Positions 1-10,402 are shown, counted from the stretch's first letter. The stretch: 64,000 nucleotides of DNA from Maniola hyperantus (GCF_902806685.2 NC_048555.1:10726001-10790000), one strand, 5' to 3'. Notes: generated from the letters alone by a model not told the origin. Numbers and translations are program-made.

Positions 1-132
1 ATGCAGATAGCTATTATGGCGTAGGCATCCGCTAAGAAAGGATTTTTGAAAATTCAACTCTTAAGGGGGTGAAATAGGGGTTTGAAATTTGTGTAGTCCA
101 CGCGGACGAAGTCGCGAGCATAAGCTAGTGGA
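1..132 (-). repeat. Dispersed repeat, family R2, cut by window edge
   Basis: Reverse orientation of a unit that recurs at least nine more times here (for example 9463-9712, 36973-37198, 37199-37449, 39659-39888). The family runs from 'actagcttatgctcgcgact' through a block ending 'gagctgtgcgttgatagatc' to an (AGTC)n tract and 'ttttatatatttaga'. Here only the part next to 'ctagcttatg' is inside the window. No coding capacity. Probably the 3' end of a non-LTR element or a SINE-like derivative (inference). Confidence 0.8.
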
Positions 133-137
133 TGCTA

Positions 138-1170
138 TAATGTTTAACCTCTTTACTATTAATATGCATTACAACTAAAGATTTAGCCATTCATTTTCCT
201 TACCTAGGTAGGTACCTTTTTACCAACTAAACTGTGGATCACAATGACCTGCATCAATAAGTAAGTTTTACATGTGGAAAGTCACTGTATGTGTAGTCTA
301 TAATGCTTTTACTTGCGGAACAACAGCTAGGTCTAAAAAGCTAAAAGCCGGTTTCTACTTTCTATGTAGGTAGGTACCTATCAAACTGATTAAAAAAACT
401 TTAAACATTCCAGTAATCCAAGAAGGTTGGGTACAAAAATAACTTAGGTAGGTACCGTTCAAGTTTTTAACAAAAATTAAGTATAATAATTAATAAAATT
501 GTGTACCTATTTATTTAAATTGAGTTTATTACATTCAACAGAAAGGACTTACCTTCATAAAGATTAGAGTATCTTGATGAATAAAAAATTAAACTTCTCA
601 CAGTAATAAATCGCAATTCAGGATTTGCATAAATAATTCAAAGTAATAAATACCTAACAAGATGTTTTAATTGCTACCTAATCAAATTAATTTATACTAA
701 GTATAATTTTATTGGTAATCACTGAAGAATTCCATCACAATCAAAGACAATAAAATAATCTACAATTTTCGTTCCTTTCTTGCGGCCATATTTTTTCACA
801 AATGACAATCTGGCAAAAACAAGTGAGTAGTGACAGTTGCGAATGGCCAATCACAGACTCTCTCGCCAAAGTTACAGTTCAGAAATTGTTTTGTTGTTAT
901 ACGTGGTTATATTATATTTATCAATACTTAATCTTTTTTTCTTTTTCTTATTATGTAGGTAAACCAAGAAGACTATCAGAGAAGAATTGATAATATATCA
1001 GAGATATATTATTAATTTAATAACTATTTAGAATTAATAATTATTTTAGTTCAAAATTCAAATGACTTACTTATAAAATTTAATCAACGTACTTTAGACA
1101 AAGAAATATTTTTCAATTTCAAGTTTTTTCTCTATACCTCAAGAGTCAAGATAAAGATTTAGAAAAAGAA
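138..1170. other. No recognisable gene or repeat
   Basis: AT-rich sequence with scattered 'taggtaggtacct' motifs. I see no coding frame with splice signals and no repeat family in it. By position it is part of a Homer intron (inference). Confidence 0.5.
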
Positions 1171-1776
1171 CAAAACCTGTCAAGTGCGAGTCGGACTCGC
1201 GCACCCTCGGTTCCGTACAGAAGAAGTAAAACGGTAAGAACCATTTTTATTAACGAACTTTGTTTGTAGAGGTTTATTGCTAATAGCAAAAAAACTATGA
1301 TAGAGCGGCGTTAGTTTTATTTTCTGTAAAATATACATAAACATTGACCTTACCTAATACTTAGGTAATTACGGTCTATACTTATCAGATTTTTCGATTA
1401 GTAAAGAACGATAAATTAAAAACTAATGCATAAAATAAATAAAAACCTGTTTTAGATAGTACAGATTAAAGGCCATTACATTTGATCCCCCAATAGTTAT
1501 TTTACTTTGACAATTGAAAATACTACTTAATAATTATTAGTTCAATTAACACATTTTAATTTTTTTTGTGATGTAACCACAAATTCAGGGTTTTCAGATT
1601 TTACCTTTACTTGTGCTATAAGACCTACCTACCCGCCAAATTTCATGATTCTAGGACAACGGGAAGTACCCTAGGTATAGGTTTTCTTGACAGACACGAC
1701 AGACTGACGGACTTACAGACAGGCAAGTGATCCTATTAGGGTTTCTTTTTTCCTTTTGAAGTACGGAACCCTAAAA
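1171..1776. repeat. Dispersed repeat, family R1, 'ccggccaagtgcgagtc' type
   Basis: About 0.6-kb copy running from 'cctgtcaagtgcgagtcgg' to 'ggaaccctaaaa'. The same unit is seen at 20547, 30607, 37846, 40688, 56164, 58791 and 63435 in both orientations. Both ends carry inverted 'gggttccgta'/'tacggaaccct' segments, so it may be a non-autonomous element. No ORF. Confidence 0.8.
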
Positions 1777-2090
1777 GTAGAAAAACCTGCTATCGTTTGC
1801 CTAAAAATTGGAAAAATATTCACACAAGTAGGTAACGCTGTGCCCACTACCCGGGGCAAAAGTAGCTAAGTACCTACCTATTCTATAGAAAACATTCAAA
1901 GCTTTGATAAAATACGCACAGTTGAATGTCAAAGACACCTGTTTTTTATTTCATCCTTTGCCACGAGTACAAAGGGAGAAAAATCGGTCAAGTGCGTTCC
2001 GAGTCACGCATAAGATTCCGTAGAAATGTCAAAATTAAACTGAGGCACAACAATAGAAGTATTTCGCAAGGTATTTGGTGCTCAAGTACA

Positions 2091-2262
2091 GTACGCGGCA
2101 GAAAGTAATGTACATCAGCCCTTAGAATGACATTTCGGCTTTGTAGAGTGTTGTTTCTGTCACTCATACCTATGACGTTTTGTCAGTCTCAACGACGACG
2201 GAGACAATGCTTTACTTTGCTATCTCCTTCTAAATGTCGATGTACATTACTTTCTGTATAGT
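2091..2262. mobile_element. Foldback MITE, family F3
   Basis: Starts 'gtacgcggcagaaagtaatg' and ends with the inverted form 'cattactttctgtatagta', giving terminal inverted repeats of roughly 35 bp with mismatches. Related copies are at 54826-54980 and 56748-56936. No coding capacity. Confidence 0.7.
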
Positions 2263-2322
2263 AAAATTGCAAAACAAGAAGTTGCAACACTTGCGTTTTG
2301 CAACTTCTTGTTTTGCAATTTT
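2263..2322. repeat. Perfect 25-bp hairpin
   Basis: The left arm 2263-2287 and the right arm 2298-2322 are exact reverse complements around a 10-nt loop. The arms include 'caaaacaagaagttgcaa'. It abuts the end of the F3 MITE. It could be a small foldback insertion, or the MITE end plus an inverted duplication. No evidence of expression is visible. Confidence 0.8.
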
Positions 2323-2374
2323 TCGCAGGTCGTGGACTTAGGCGCCATCTCCACGATCTACAAGGAGTCTGGCC

Positions 2375-3040
2375 AACTAATGTTGTGTCCACAGCTGGAC
2401 ATAGGCCTTTTCAAGAGCGCGCCACCGTACACGATCCTCCGCCTTCATCCAATCACTTCCCTTCTTTAGGTCATCGGTCCAGCGGCAGTGGCGGATTTGC
2501 CCTAAGGCCCAGTAGGCCCGGGCCTAAGGCGGCTAGATATTAGAGGCGGCCAATCATGACAAAAAGCACTTTTTTTAGTAACCAAAAAAAATTGCGCCAG
2601 CTGTGCTCGCGCTCTTATTTATCATTGGATTGTATTTTACTGACAAATCATAAGGTAAGTTTTTAATCCCCCTCCCCCCCCCCCCCCCCCCCCCATCAAT
2701 TCATGGCTATGACCATGATTAATGGGTGTTGAGAAAGGGGCGGCTGGTACTTACGAAATCCTGGGGCCTAGGGCGGCCAAGACTGCAAATCCGCCACTGT
2801 CCAGCGGGCTAGATGTCGTTCTAAACTGCGCTTACCGGTACAAGGTCATCACTCCAGAACACGTCTGACTCATTGGCCGCCTGCGACAGATATGTACCTT
2901 ACCTATATTTTATTCTGATAAAATCTAGGATGAGGTCTAGGTTGACCTGCCCACAGCCAGTTCCACAATGTTTACTAACTTCAGCTTGCTAATTCTTTGA
3001 GCTACCTATGTCGGTCAATTCTCTTTATGTTTTTATTTGT
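2375..3040 (-). pseudogene. RTE-like LINE C-terminal fragment, interrupted by hAT MITE
   Basis: Parallels the better-preserved minus-strand copy at 44950-45238, which encodes a LINE tail with 'QWAGHVCRRTDGHWGRRVLE' and 'RPPTRWTDDLKQVAGS'. The two share 'caagagcgcgccacc', 'acgatcctccgcctt' and 'ccagaacacgtctg'. The fragment is broken at 2486 by a MITE and carries frameshifts and stops, so it is dead. Confidence 0.7.
2486..2799. mobile_element. hAT-type MITE, 314 bp
   Basis: The ends are inverted: 'cagtggcggatttgc' and 'gcaaatccgccactg'. They are flanked by an exact 8-bp duplication, 'tccagcgg' (2478-2485 and 2800-2807). Eight-base target duplications with CAG-TGG ends are typical of hAT transposons. 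It contains a run of about 21 C (2674-2694) and no ORF. A second family member is at 42858-43498. Confidence 0.9.
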
Positions 3041-3514
3041 CTGCGGAACCTTGAACCGAAAAATCTATTGAGCAATAAATAATCCTTACCAACACGAAAG
3101 CGCGCTAGAGCACTTCAATGTGATGAAAAAAACCTTAACTGAAAAGGTTAGCGAACAAACGGGATAGAATTGACACGGAATCGAATAGACACGGGATAGA
3201 CTCGGGATGATTCGACAGATTACACTGAAGTACTTAATGTGCTCCCTAGTTATATAATATGTACCTACTGTTTAACGTAAACTAAGTACATGGTATCCTG
3301 CTACTTCATCCGATAGATTTTAATCCCGTGGGAATTCATACTTTTTTGGGATAAAAATTGGCCTATATCCATCTTCAGAATCCGTAATACATATAAGTGT
3401 TATCTCTGCTTCATCAAATTAAAAGATAACAGACAGACAAATAGCTGTACACATTTGCATTTAGATATACTTAATTAATATGGATTATTTATTAAGTAGT
3501 TTTTTTTAATTCCT

Positions 3515-3660
3515 ATAGAAGTTAGCCACTGACAGCGATGTCACCTGGTGGTTAGTGAAGATGCAGTCTAAGATGGTAGCGGACTCACGTCAATGCCGCA
3601 TGACACCGGATAAATCGCTTGGCGGCACGGCTTTGCCGGTAGAGTGGTAGGTATGATCTT
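3515..3660 (-). repeat. SINE S2, partial
   Basis: Reverse-orientation tail of the S2 SINE ('cacctggtgg', 'ggcggcacggctttgccggt', then 'agagtggta'). The tRNA-like head is missing. Confidence 0.7.
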
Positions 3661-3885
3661 TATTGAAATAAGTTTAAAGTTCATAATTGAATTTTTTTAA
3701 TTATTTGGAAGGTATAATAAGAACAGACAATTCTATTAAATAAATCTAAATCTAAATTAAAACTAAAAAAACATTAAATTAAAACTAAAATAAATTAAAT
3801 TAAATCTAAAACCTTTTGTCTATGGGGGCCCATAATCGCAAAGTGATAAAACCCTGGCTAAAAATAAAAATTAAATATATATATA

Positions 3886-4115
3886 TGTGGGATAATTCAC
3901 GGATTTGATGACGAAAACTCACTTTTACACTGAAACTTCTTTATTTTTGTTACGAGAAAATTAAAACGTCTTACATCTTTACAATCTGACAAGTGACAAG
4001 ACTATTTTTGAGTTTGACAGTTCGAAACTTCATAATCAGTCTACGTTCTTATGACACTGACACTTGGTAATACCAACACAAAAAAAAGTATTATTTACTA
4101 CTAATTTATCCCACA
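3886..4115 (-). repeat. 3' LTR of the 3.9-8.5 kb retrotransposon
   Basis: 230 bp, TG...CA ends with a 10-bp perfect terminal inversion. It matches the other LTR except for T versus C within 'gacaagacta' and one fewer A in an A-run. The adjacent internal side has no good polypurine tract; the nearest purine-rich text on the minus strand is short (GATCAGGA). Confidence 0.95.
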
Positions 4116-4127
4116 CGGCTGTCCTGA

Positions 4128-7100
4128 TCATTCATCTGCCCCAGATGAATCGTCTTCCGGCGAAATCCATGGTTTCATGAGATCAGCTGAGGTTGTTGTA
4201 TTAATAGGGCCTTCGGTGTTACCAATCTTCTTCACGGCATAACGATCATTTGGATTGCATTTTACAACTTCATAGGGTCCCAAGTATTTAGGATATAATT
4301 TACTTCCTTGTGAAAACTGTGTTTTTCTTATGGCTACTAAATCTCCAATGTTATAGGTAATTGCTACTCTTCGCTTCTTATTATAATTTCTTATGTTCTC
4401 TTCTTGTACTTTCTGTATTGATTCTTTAGCCTTTCTCCTAAGCTCTTCTCTTTTTTCGTTAAAATTCTGTATATTTTCCTCTTCTATTAATTTCTGAATT
4501 TCATCATCTTTCTCTCGCATTTTTGTACCAAAAAGAAGTTCGAACGGTGTCATCTTTATGCTTCGTTGGTACGTTCCGTTTAAACAACGTTGCACTTTTG
4601 AAACACGTCGGTACCACTTGGTCGGGTCATCGGCACTCAGTTTGCTCAACATGGCAATGATAATCTGGTGGATACGCTCAACTTGACCATTCCCTCTTGG
4701 TTGTCCGGTGGTAATTGTATAGTGCGTTATATTTTCAGTTTTACAATACTCCTGGAAGTCGTTTGCAGTAAAAGCAGCATTTCTATCAGTAATAATTCTT
4801 TCAGGTGCTCCAAAAGTCTGTTGTTGTAGTCTTAGTTTCTCTAATGTTTCTTCAGTGGTTAAAGTCTTAACAGGGTAAATCCATGTAAATTTCGTATAAG
4901 CATCCACGACAGTAAGGATGTATTTGTAATTCTTGTGAGTGGAAGTCATTGGTCCTAGATGGTCCACATGGTAAGTCGATAATGGGACATTACCTTTATC
5001 TATCGGGTGTAGGAAACCTTCTTTTTTGCCTCTTTTATGTGATATGAGAATGCATTCAATACAATTGTTTATAACTTTTCTTATTTTCTCAGTTAAATTT
5101 TCAATGAAATATTCTCTATTAATTAGTTCTTCAGTCTTTAAGATTCCAAAATGCCCTTTTTCGTGATTTTTTCTGATTATCTCATTCTGCATATTCTTAG
5201 GTACAACAATTAACTTACTTCCATCTTTCTTCTTGTATAGTATTTCGTTCTGTATAATATAGTCTTGGTAATTTTCTGTTTCTAAAATTTTCTTAATCAG
5301 TCTTAGATAGTCATCTTCATTCTGTGCTTTCTTTATACGAGCTGTTATTTCAGTAATCATCATACAGATAGGGTGTCTACTCAGTGCATCGGCATGTCTC
5401 ATTCGTATTCCTGGTCTGTGTTCAATTTTGTAGTCATATTCTTCTAGCAGCAGGGCCCAACGAGCGACTCTCGGAGGTAAGTCCTTCTTTTGTAGTGTCA
5501 TAGTCAGAGCAGAGCAATCTGTTATTATCTTAAAATGTATCCCCAGAAGGTAGACTCGGAACTTCTTTATAGCAGCAACAATAGCTAAAATTTCTAAGTA
5601 ATAGCTATGGTATTTCTTTTCAGCTGGAGTCGTCTTTTTACTCATATAGTGCACGGGGTGAAACTGATTGTCTTTGGGGCTTCTCTGTAAAAGAACAGCT
5701 CCATACCCATCCGCGCTTGCGTCGGTGTGTAATTCTGTTTCTAAATCTGGATTGAATATTCGGAGAACTGGTGAACTACACAATATTTGTTTCAATTCTA
5801 TAAAAGCTTTCTCACATCTATCATCAAAATCGAATACAGCATCTTTCTTTAATAAATCCGTCATCGGCTTCGCAATCAGGGAATAGTTTCTTATAAATTT
5901 TCTGAAATACCCTGTCAGTCCAAGGAATGACTGAACAGTTTTTACGTTATTTGGCTTCTTGAAATTTGCAACAGCTTTAATCTTTTCTTGAGACGGTCGT
6001 ACTTCGTTGTCACAAATAATGTAACCAAGATATTGGATTTCCTTCTTTAAAAAATGACATTTCTTCCAGTTAAACTCTAGACCGAATTCTTCGCTTCTTT
6101 TAAGTACTTTCTCTAGTTTACTTATTCCTTCTTCTTCTGTTATTGAGGGTATGATTAAATCATCGAGATACACCAGCAAAGTCCCATCGGTAATTAAATC
6201 GCTAAAAATATCGTTAATGAATCTTTGAAATACAGATGGCGCTGTACACAATCCGAAAGGCATTCTTTGAAATTCGTATTGACCTTGGGGTGTTACAAAT
6301 GAGGTGTACTTCTGACTGTCTTTGTGTACTTTCACGTGTAAAAAGCCATTCTTAAGATCAAGGGACGTGAACATCTTTGCCTCCTTCAACTTGTCTATCT
6401 GGTCTTCTATTATAGGTAGGGGAAATCTTTCTTTAATTACTTTCTTATTTAATCGTCGATAGTCTATACACATTCTACGTGACCCATCTTTCTTATTAGC
6501 CAGAACTACAGGACAGGCGAAATCAGATTTGCTAGGTTTGATTATTTCTTTGTCTAGCCATTCTTTTACTTGTGTATTCACAGCATTCATTTCTAAGGGT
6601 GACAGACGTCGAGGATTCTGAAAAACGGGATCTTCATCGGTAAGTATAATTTTCAATTCAACATTACTTTCTTTCTTCTTTTCATCAGGCTTGTACTCTT
6701 TACACATCTTACGAATCTTTCCTGCGTATTTAGAATCTTCTATATCATAATCTTGTTCATTGTCCTTTTCTTCCATTAGAAGTGTAAGATACATAATCTT
6801 TTCTAGGTAGATACCTTCGGGAGTAAAACTCACTTCAAATTCTTTTAGGATAGGATTTCCAATTAGTATAGTTACAGGTATCTCGTTATCTTTTACAATA
6901 TGAAATTTGATGTCTGTATAGTAATTATCAATTTGTACATTAGCTGTAAACATTCCTTCAGTATAAACTTCTTTTTCCGCTATTCCTGTAATACACGTTG
7001 AACCTGTTTTATAATCTGCAATTCCTTCTTTTATCTTTTCAAATTCTGATTTCGTTATGAGGTTAATATCACTTCCGGTGTCTATTAGAGTTACAAAGTC

Positions 7101-7991
7101 TTTTCCATTAATCTTTATCTTTTTGTAGGGTACTTTTTCTTCTTCATTTTTATTCAGAATGTTCAGCGTCTTCTTAGGTTTATTTGTACATTCAGTTGAT
7201 TTGTGACCAAATTCGTTGCATTTAAAACATTTTATTCCTTTTGGACAGGCGGGTGATTGATGATCCAGGTCACCACAGTTGTAACATCTTTTTACATGAG
7301 TCATCTTACGGGTTGAATGATGTCCAGATGTTTGGCCAGACTGTATCGGTCTGTTAGGCAACTTCTTTTTAAAATCACTGTAGATTTCTAACTTCTTGCG
7401 AAAATCCTTTATGTCTGTAGCACCATATAAAATGACTTTATTGGTCTCTAAATCACGGATGCCATCAATGACATATTCGATCAGTGCAGCGTCTTCAACC
7501 TTGCCATGAAGTGCCAATTCTTTCATAGACAGGAAATACTGTTGGTAAGTTTCGTCGTTCTTCATCTTACGTGATGCAAGTTTCTTGTGTATGATTGCAC
7601 TATTAATCTTAGGGCCAAATTCTTCTTTTAGTGCCTTTTTTAGACTCGCATAGTCTTTAACTCTTCCTAACGATCGCAAAAATAGCTTAGCAGTTCCGTC
7701 TAAAAGTCGCTTTGCGTATATCAGTTTCTCGACTTTTGTCCATTTCATAATATTAGCAGTATCTTCAAATTCGTCAATAAAAGTCTCAATAGGATAAGTG
7801 TCATCTCCGGTAAAAATGTTCATCGACTTCTCTAAATCCTTAAATGAAATCTGTACATCTAACTCTTGCTCTTCATCTTCACGTTCCTTTTCATCTTTGA
7901 TTGGCGACATATTGTCTGTCAAACTGGTATTAGTCTTTAAATTCTTACGTCTCTTAGTCGTCGTACAAAATGATGGCTTATTTGGACTCAT
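4128..7991 (-). CDS. Gag-Pol polyprotein of LTR retrotransposon
   Basis: 1287 codons without a stop or frameshift. Residues 1 to about 230 look like a Gag capsid region. Two CCHC zinc knuckles follow (C236-C239-H244-C249 and C255-C258-H263-C268). The aspartic protease has D304-T-G. Reverse transcriptase spans about 470-660 with 'MPFGLCTAPSVFQ' and the catalytic Y608-L-D-D. RNase H has D757 and D825. Integrase has the H943/H947/C977/C980 zinc site and the D1010, D1069, E1105 triad (35 residues between D and E). A GPY/F-like motif is near 1237. The protein would package, reverse-transcribe and integrate its own RNA. All key residues are present, so it may be active. Gag and Pol are in one frame, so no frameshift is needed to make Pol. 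No chromodomain or env is visible. The start is the first ATG of the frame, about 280 bp inside the primer site. Confidence 0.95.
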   Translation of the reverse strand: MSPNKPSFCTTTKRRKNLKTNTSLTDNMSPIKDEKEREDEEQELDVQISFKDLEKSMNIFTGDDTYPIETFIDEFEDTANIMKWTKVEKLIYAKRLLDGTAKLFLRSLGRVKDYASLKKALKEEFGPKINSAIIHKKLASRKMKNDETYQQYFLSMKELALHGKVEDAALIEYVIDGIRDLETNKVILYGATDIKDFRKKLEIYSDFKKKLPNRPIQSGQTSGHHSTRKMTHVKRCYNCGDLDHQSPACPKGIKCFKCNEFGHKSTECTNKPKKTLNILNKNEEEKVPYKKIKINGKDFVTLIDTGSDINLITKSEFEKIKEGIADYKTGSTCITGIAEKEVYTEGMFTANVQIDNYYTDIKFHIVKDNEIPVTILIGNPILKEFEVSFTPEGIYLEKIMYLTLLMEEKDNEQDYDIEDSKYAGKIRKMCKEYKPDEKKKESNVELKIILTDEDPVFQNPRRLSPLEMNAVNTQVKEWLDKEIIKPSKSDFACPVVLANKKDGSRRMCIDYRRLNKKVIKERFPLPIIEDQIDKLKEAKMFTSLDLKNGFLHVKVHKDSQKYTSFVTPQGQYEFQRMPFGLCTAPSVFQRFINDIFSDLITDGTLLVYLDDLIIPSITEEEGISKLEKVLKRSEEFGLEFNWKKCHFLKKEIQYLGYIICDNEVRPSQEKIKAVANFKKPNNVKTVQSFLGLTGYFRKFIRNYSLIAKPMTDLLKKDAVFDFDDRCEKAFIELKQILCSSPVLRIFNPDLETELHTDASADGYGAVLLQRSPKDNQFHPVHYMSKKTTPAEKKYHSYYLEILAIVAAIKKFRVYLLGIHFKIITDCSALTMTLQKKDLPPRVARWALLLEEYDYKIEHRPGIRMRHADALSRHPICMMITEITARIKKAQNEDDYLRLIKKILETENYQDYIIQNEILYKKKDGSKLIVVPKNMQNEIIRKNHEKGHFGILKTEELINREYFIENLTEKIRKVINNCIECILISHKRGKKEGFLHPIDKGNVPLSTYHVDHLGPMTSTHKNYKYILTVVDAYTKFTWIYPVKTLTTEETLEKLRLQQQTFGAPERIITDRNAAFTANDFQEYCKTENITHYTITTGQPRGNGQVERIHQIIIAMLSKLSADDPTKWYRRVSKVQRCLNGTYQRSIKMTPFELLFGTKMREKDDEIQKLIEEENIQNFNEKREELRRKAKESIQKVQEENIRNYNKKRRVAITYNIGDLVAIRKTQFSQGSKLYPKYLGPYEVVKCNPNDRYAVKKIGNTEGPINTTTSADLMKPWISPEDDSSGADE

Positions 7992-8274
7992 AGTCTTTAA
8001 GTCTTAAAAAAAAAATCTTCATGTCCAAAAGCTACCATTTTAGTACATTTTTTCTTCAGCTGGCAACATTTTTTAGCATAAACAATCGGGACACGATGTC
8101 AAAACAATCCGATGTGTGCCTACGTTCAGTCGAGTCTTTGCAACATCCGGTCGGTAAAGCAGGTCTCAAAGGCGTAAAATGGCGACGCACCGGTACTAAC
8201 TTTCCATCGAATGACTTGCGATAAAACTTCTTTTTAGAATCTTCAGTCTTCGTTTCGCCTCAAATTTTTGGGTT

Positions 8275-8292
8275 ATCCCGGACGAGCCCCCA
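8275..8292 (-). promoter_or_regulatory. tRNA-Pro primer-binding site
   Basis: The plus strand reads 'atcccggacgagccccca', which is the 3' end of a eukaryotic tRNA-Pro including CCA. The element RNA would therefore carry an 18-nt exact complement, 5 nt after the 5' LTR. This primes minus-strand DNA synthesis. Confidence 0.9.
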
Positions 8293-8297
8293 AAAGT

Positions 8298-8528
8298 TGT
8301 GGGATAATTCACGGATTTGATGACGAAAACTCACTTTTACACTGAAACTTCTTTATTTTTGTTACGAGAAAATTAAAACGTCTTACATCTTTACAATCTG
8401 ACAAGTGACAAGACCATTTTTGAGTTTGACAGTTCGAAACTTCATAATCAGTCTACGTTCTTATGACACTGACACTTGGTAATACCAACACAAAAAAAAA
8501 GTATTATTTACTACTAATTTATCCCACA
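8298..8528 (-). repeat. 5' LTR of the retrotransposon
   Basis: 231 bp, near-identical to 3886-4115. By function it should carry the element promoter and poly(A) signal. It ends next to an AT dinucleotide run. Confidence 0.95.
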
Positions 8529-8969
8529 TATATATATAGGTAAGTATAATATGTGTGAATTTGTATATATTATTAACATATAGAATAGATAGATTAGATA
8601 AGTACAATTAAAATAATTCCGTGGCGCCACCCGAATCAGGGTTCCTACTAAAAACCAGCGCTGCATGTTTTTGTACTTGTGCAAGACATATGGCATTTAT
8701 GCTCAGTAGGGACCTTTTTTTTCGGGATGTGCCACACATGACATGGTTTATTCCGGCGCTTCTTCTACTTGAGGTCTTTTGACTTTACTACTCAAGTATA
8801 AGAGGCGCCGGGATAACCTAACCAGGTCTAGCTGGTAATGTGTGGCCTTAAAAAATAAACGTTTTTCTTTCTTTCTTTTCTTTCCTTTATAAAGGAAACC
8901 TCTGTACAAAATGTAAAAATCATTTTTTACAGACTATGTAAGTAAGAGTACATTTTACATGTATGATAC

Positions 8970-9077
8970 ATTTTTAATGTATCATAGTTTTTGAATTATC
9001 GTGCAAAATATCGAAAAATACGACTGTAAAACGGAACCCTAGTTGCGCGAGCATGACTCGCACTTGGCCGGTTTTTG
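8970..9077. repeat. R1 repeat fragment
   Basis: One end of the R1 family: 'tttttgaattatcgtgcaaa' followed by 'gactcgcacttggccggttt'. Confidence 0.75.
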
Positions 9078-9339
9078 GTATCATATCATTGATCATCAGT
9101 ACTATCACCTGTGTTCGTTTTTGCCAGCGTTCTGGTCACACCCTGTATAGCACTAGACATCGTTCATTAAGACGCATTTACACGGGCATCTGCTTTCTTG
9201 TGTAACGATGCGGAACGTTAACGTATGATCGATTTGTACTACCTACTCCGTACACTGCAATAACTCACAAGTTTCACTCACAGCGTGTGATGTGATGTCG
9301 AAACTGTTTTATTGTTCTACTAGACTATTCATACACTTA

Positions 9340-9903
9340 AGGTATGATTCCGAACCACGCTGCACGCAGCAGCGCTGCCGCATCAGTGCTGTCACCAGCT
9401 GTCACAGTCCTGTCGCGGCACTACTGGTCCCCATACCTACAATCTCTATAAGCTTATATGAGACTAGCTTATGCTCGCGACTTCGTCCGCGTGGACTACA
9501 CAAATTTCAAAACCCTATTTCACCCCCTTAGGGGTTGAATTTTCAAAAATCCTTTCTTAGCGGATGCCTACGTCATAATAGCTATCTGCATGCCAAATTT
9601 CAGTCCGATTCGTCCACTAGTTTGAGCTGTGCGTTGATAGATCAGTTAGTCAGTCAGTCAGTCAGTCAGTCAGTCAGTCAGTCAGTCACCATTTCCTTTT
9701 ATATATTTAGATTACATTCCCAGCTAGGCAGCAATGTCGCGGCAGCAATGTAGCGGAACATTGCTACTTAGCTCGGAATGTAATGTCATATAAGCTTATA
9801 GAGATTGTATGGGGACCAGTAGTGCCGCGACAGGACTGTGACAGCTGGTGACAGCACTATTGCGGCAGCGCTTCTGCGTGCAGCGTGGTTCGGAATCATA
9901 CCT
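9340..9903. mobile_element. Long-armed foldback element interrupted by R2
   Basis: Arm 9340-9460 ('ggtatgattccgaaccacgc' onward) is repeated in inverse at 9787-9903. Between them sits a second, smaller inverted repeat (9711-9784, arms beginning 'attacattcc'), and an R2 unit occupies 9463-9712. This is best read as a foldback MITE with arms of about 120 bp into which R2 inserted. Confidence 0.75.
9463..9712 (+). repeat. R2 repeat with (AGTC)n tract
   Basis: Complete R2 unit from 'actagcttatgctcgcgact' to 'tatatatttaga', including about ten AGTC units at 9645-9686. Confidence 0.85.
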
Positions 9904-9907
9904 TTAT

Positions 9908-10047
9908 AGTCCGCGACATGTCGACAATGCAATCGGGGTATGAGGAAGGGAAACGTGCCGCACACCCGCACGTCATCCGCGCTCGCCCGCACCGGGTTAG
10001 CACGGGGGCTGTACGGGTGTGCGGGGCGTTCCCTCCCTGTCGCGTAG
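9908..10047. mobile_element. Foldback MITE, family F1
   Basis: GC-rich palindromic element related to those at 14161, 20143, 23691, 29305, 36621, 42838 and 59511. The consensus ends are 'acgcgacaggtcgagatggc' and its inverse. The core alternates 'cgcacacccgcac' and 'gtgcggg'. This copy is diverged. Confidence 0.75.
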
Positions 10048-10141
10048 TGTATATACATATACATGTCAGCACATTGAAACTAACCCTGAACGTTTGTTGT
10101 GATCTAGCTGTAATGTAGTTTTGTTGCGAGCACTGTAATTC

Positions 10142-10365
10142 TAATCTATCTATACTATACTAACATTATAAATGCCAAAGTGTGTCTGTATGTCCTTCCT
10201 TCAGGCCCTAACTAAGCAACCAAACGATTTGAATTTTGGTATAAATGTGGTTGAAAGGACGGAGATAACATAGGCTACTTTTTATCTCGGAAAATCAAAG
10301 ACTTCCCACGGGATTTTTTAAAACCTAAATCCACGCGGACGAAGTCGCGGGTATCAGGTAGAAAG
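10142..10365 (-). repeat. R3 repeat
   Basis: Reverse copy of a family that reads 'gcccgcgacttcgtccgcgt' through 'aaatcccgtgggaact' to 'cgcatttataatattagta'. Other copies are at 12441, 14498, 14990, 16585, 41468, 42060, 49371, 57660, 60392 and 62255. Confidence 0.8.
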
Positions 10366-10402
10366 TATAATAAATCTAGACATACATCAGAGACCAGAGG
10401 GC

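Larger units (their letters stand above)
3886..8528 (-). mobile_element. Intact Ty3/gypsy-type LTR retrotransposon, 4643 bp
   Basis: Two LTRs flank a single uninterrupted gag-pol frame read on the minus strand. The LTRs differ by one C/T substitution and one A in a homopolymer, so the insertion is recent. Each LTR starts TGTGGGATAA and ends TTATCCCACA. The site lies in an AT repeat, so the target duplication (TATA, 4-6 bp) is consistent but not provable. A primer-binding site lies 5 nt inside the 5' LTR (8298-8528). No env frame is present and only 12 bp separate the pol stop from the 3' LTR. It lies in a Homer intron, on the same strand as Homer. The 'DHLGP' integrase motif and fused gag-pol suggest the mdg3/micropia-blastopia lineage (inference). 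Confidence 0.95.

Noticed and set aside
7992..8224. Small plus-strand ORFs in the retrotransposon leader as accessory genes
   Set aside because: Antisense to the element, short, no domain. The region is the untranslated leader between primer site and gag.
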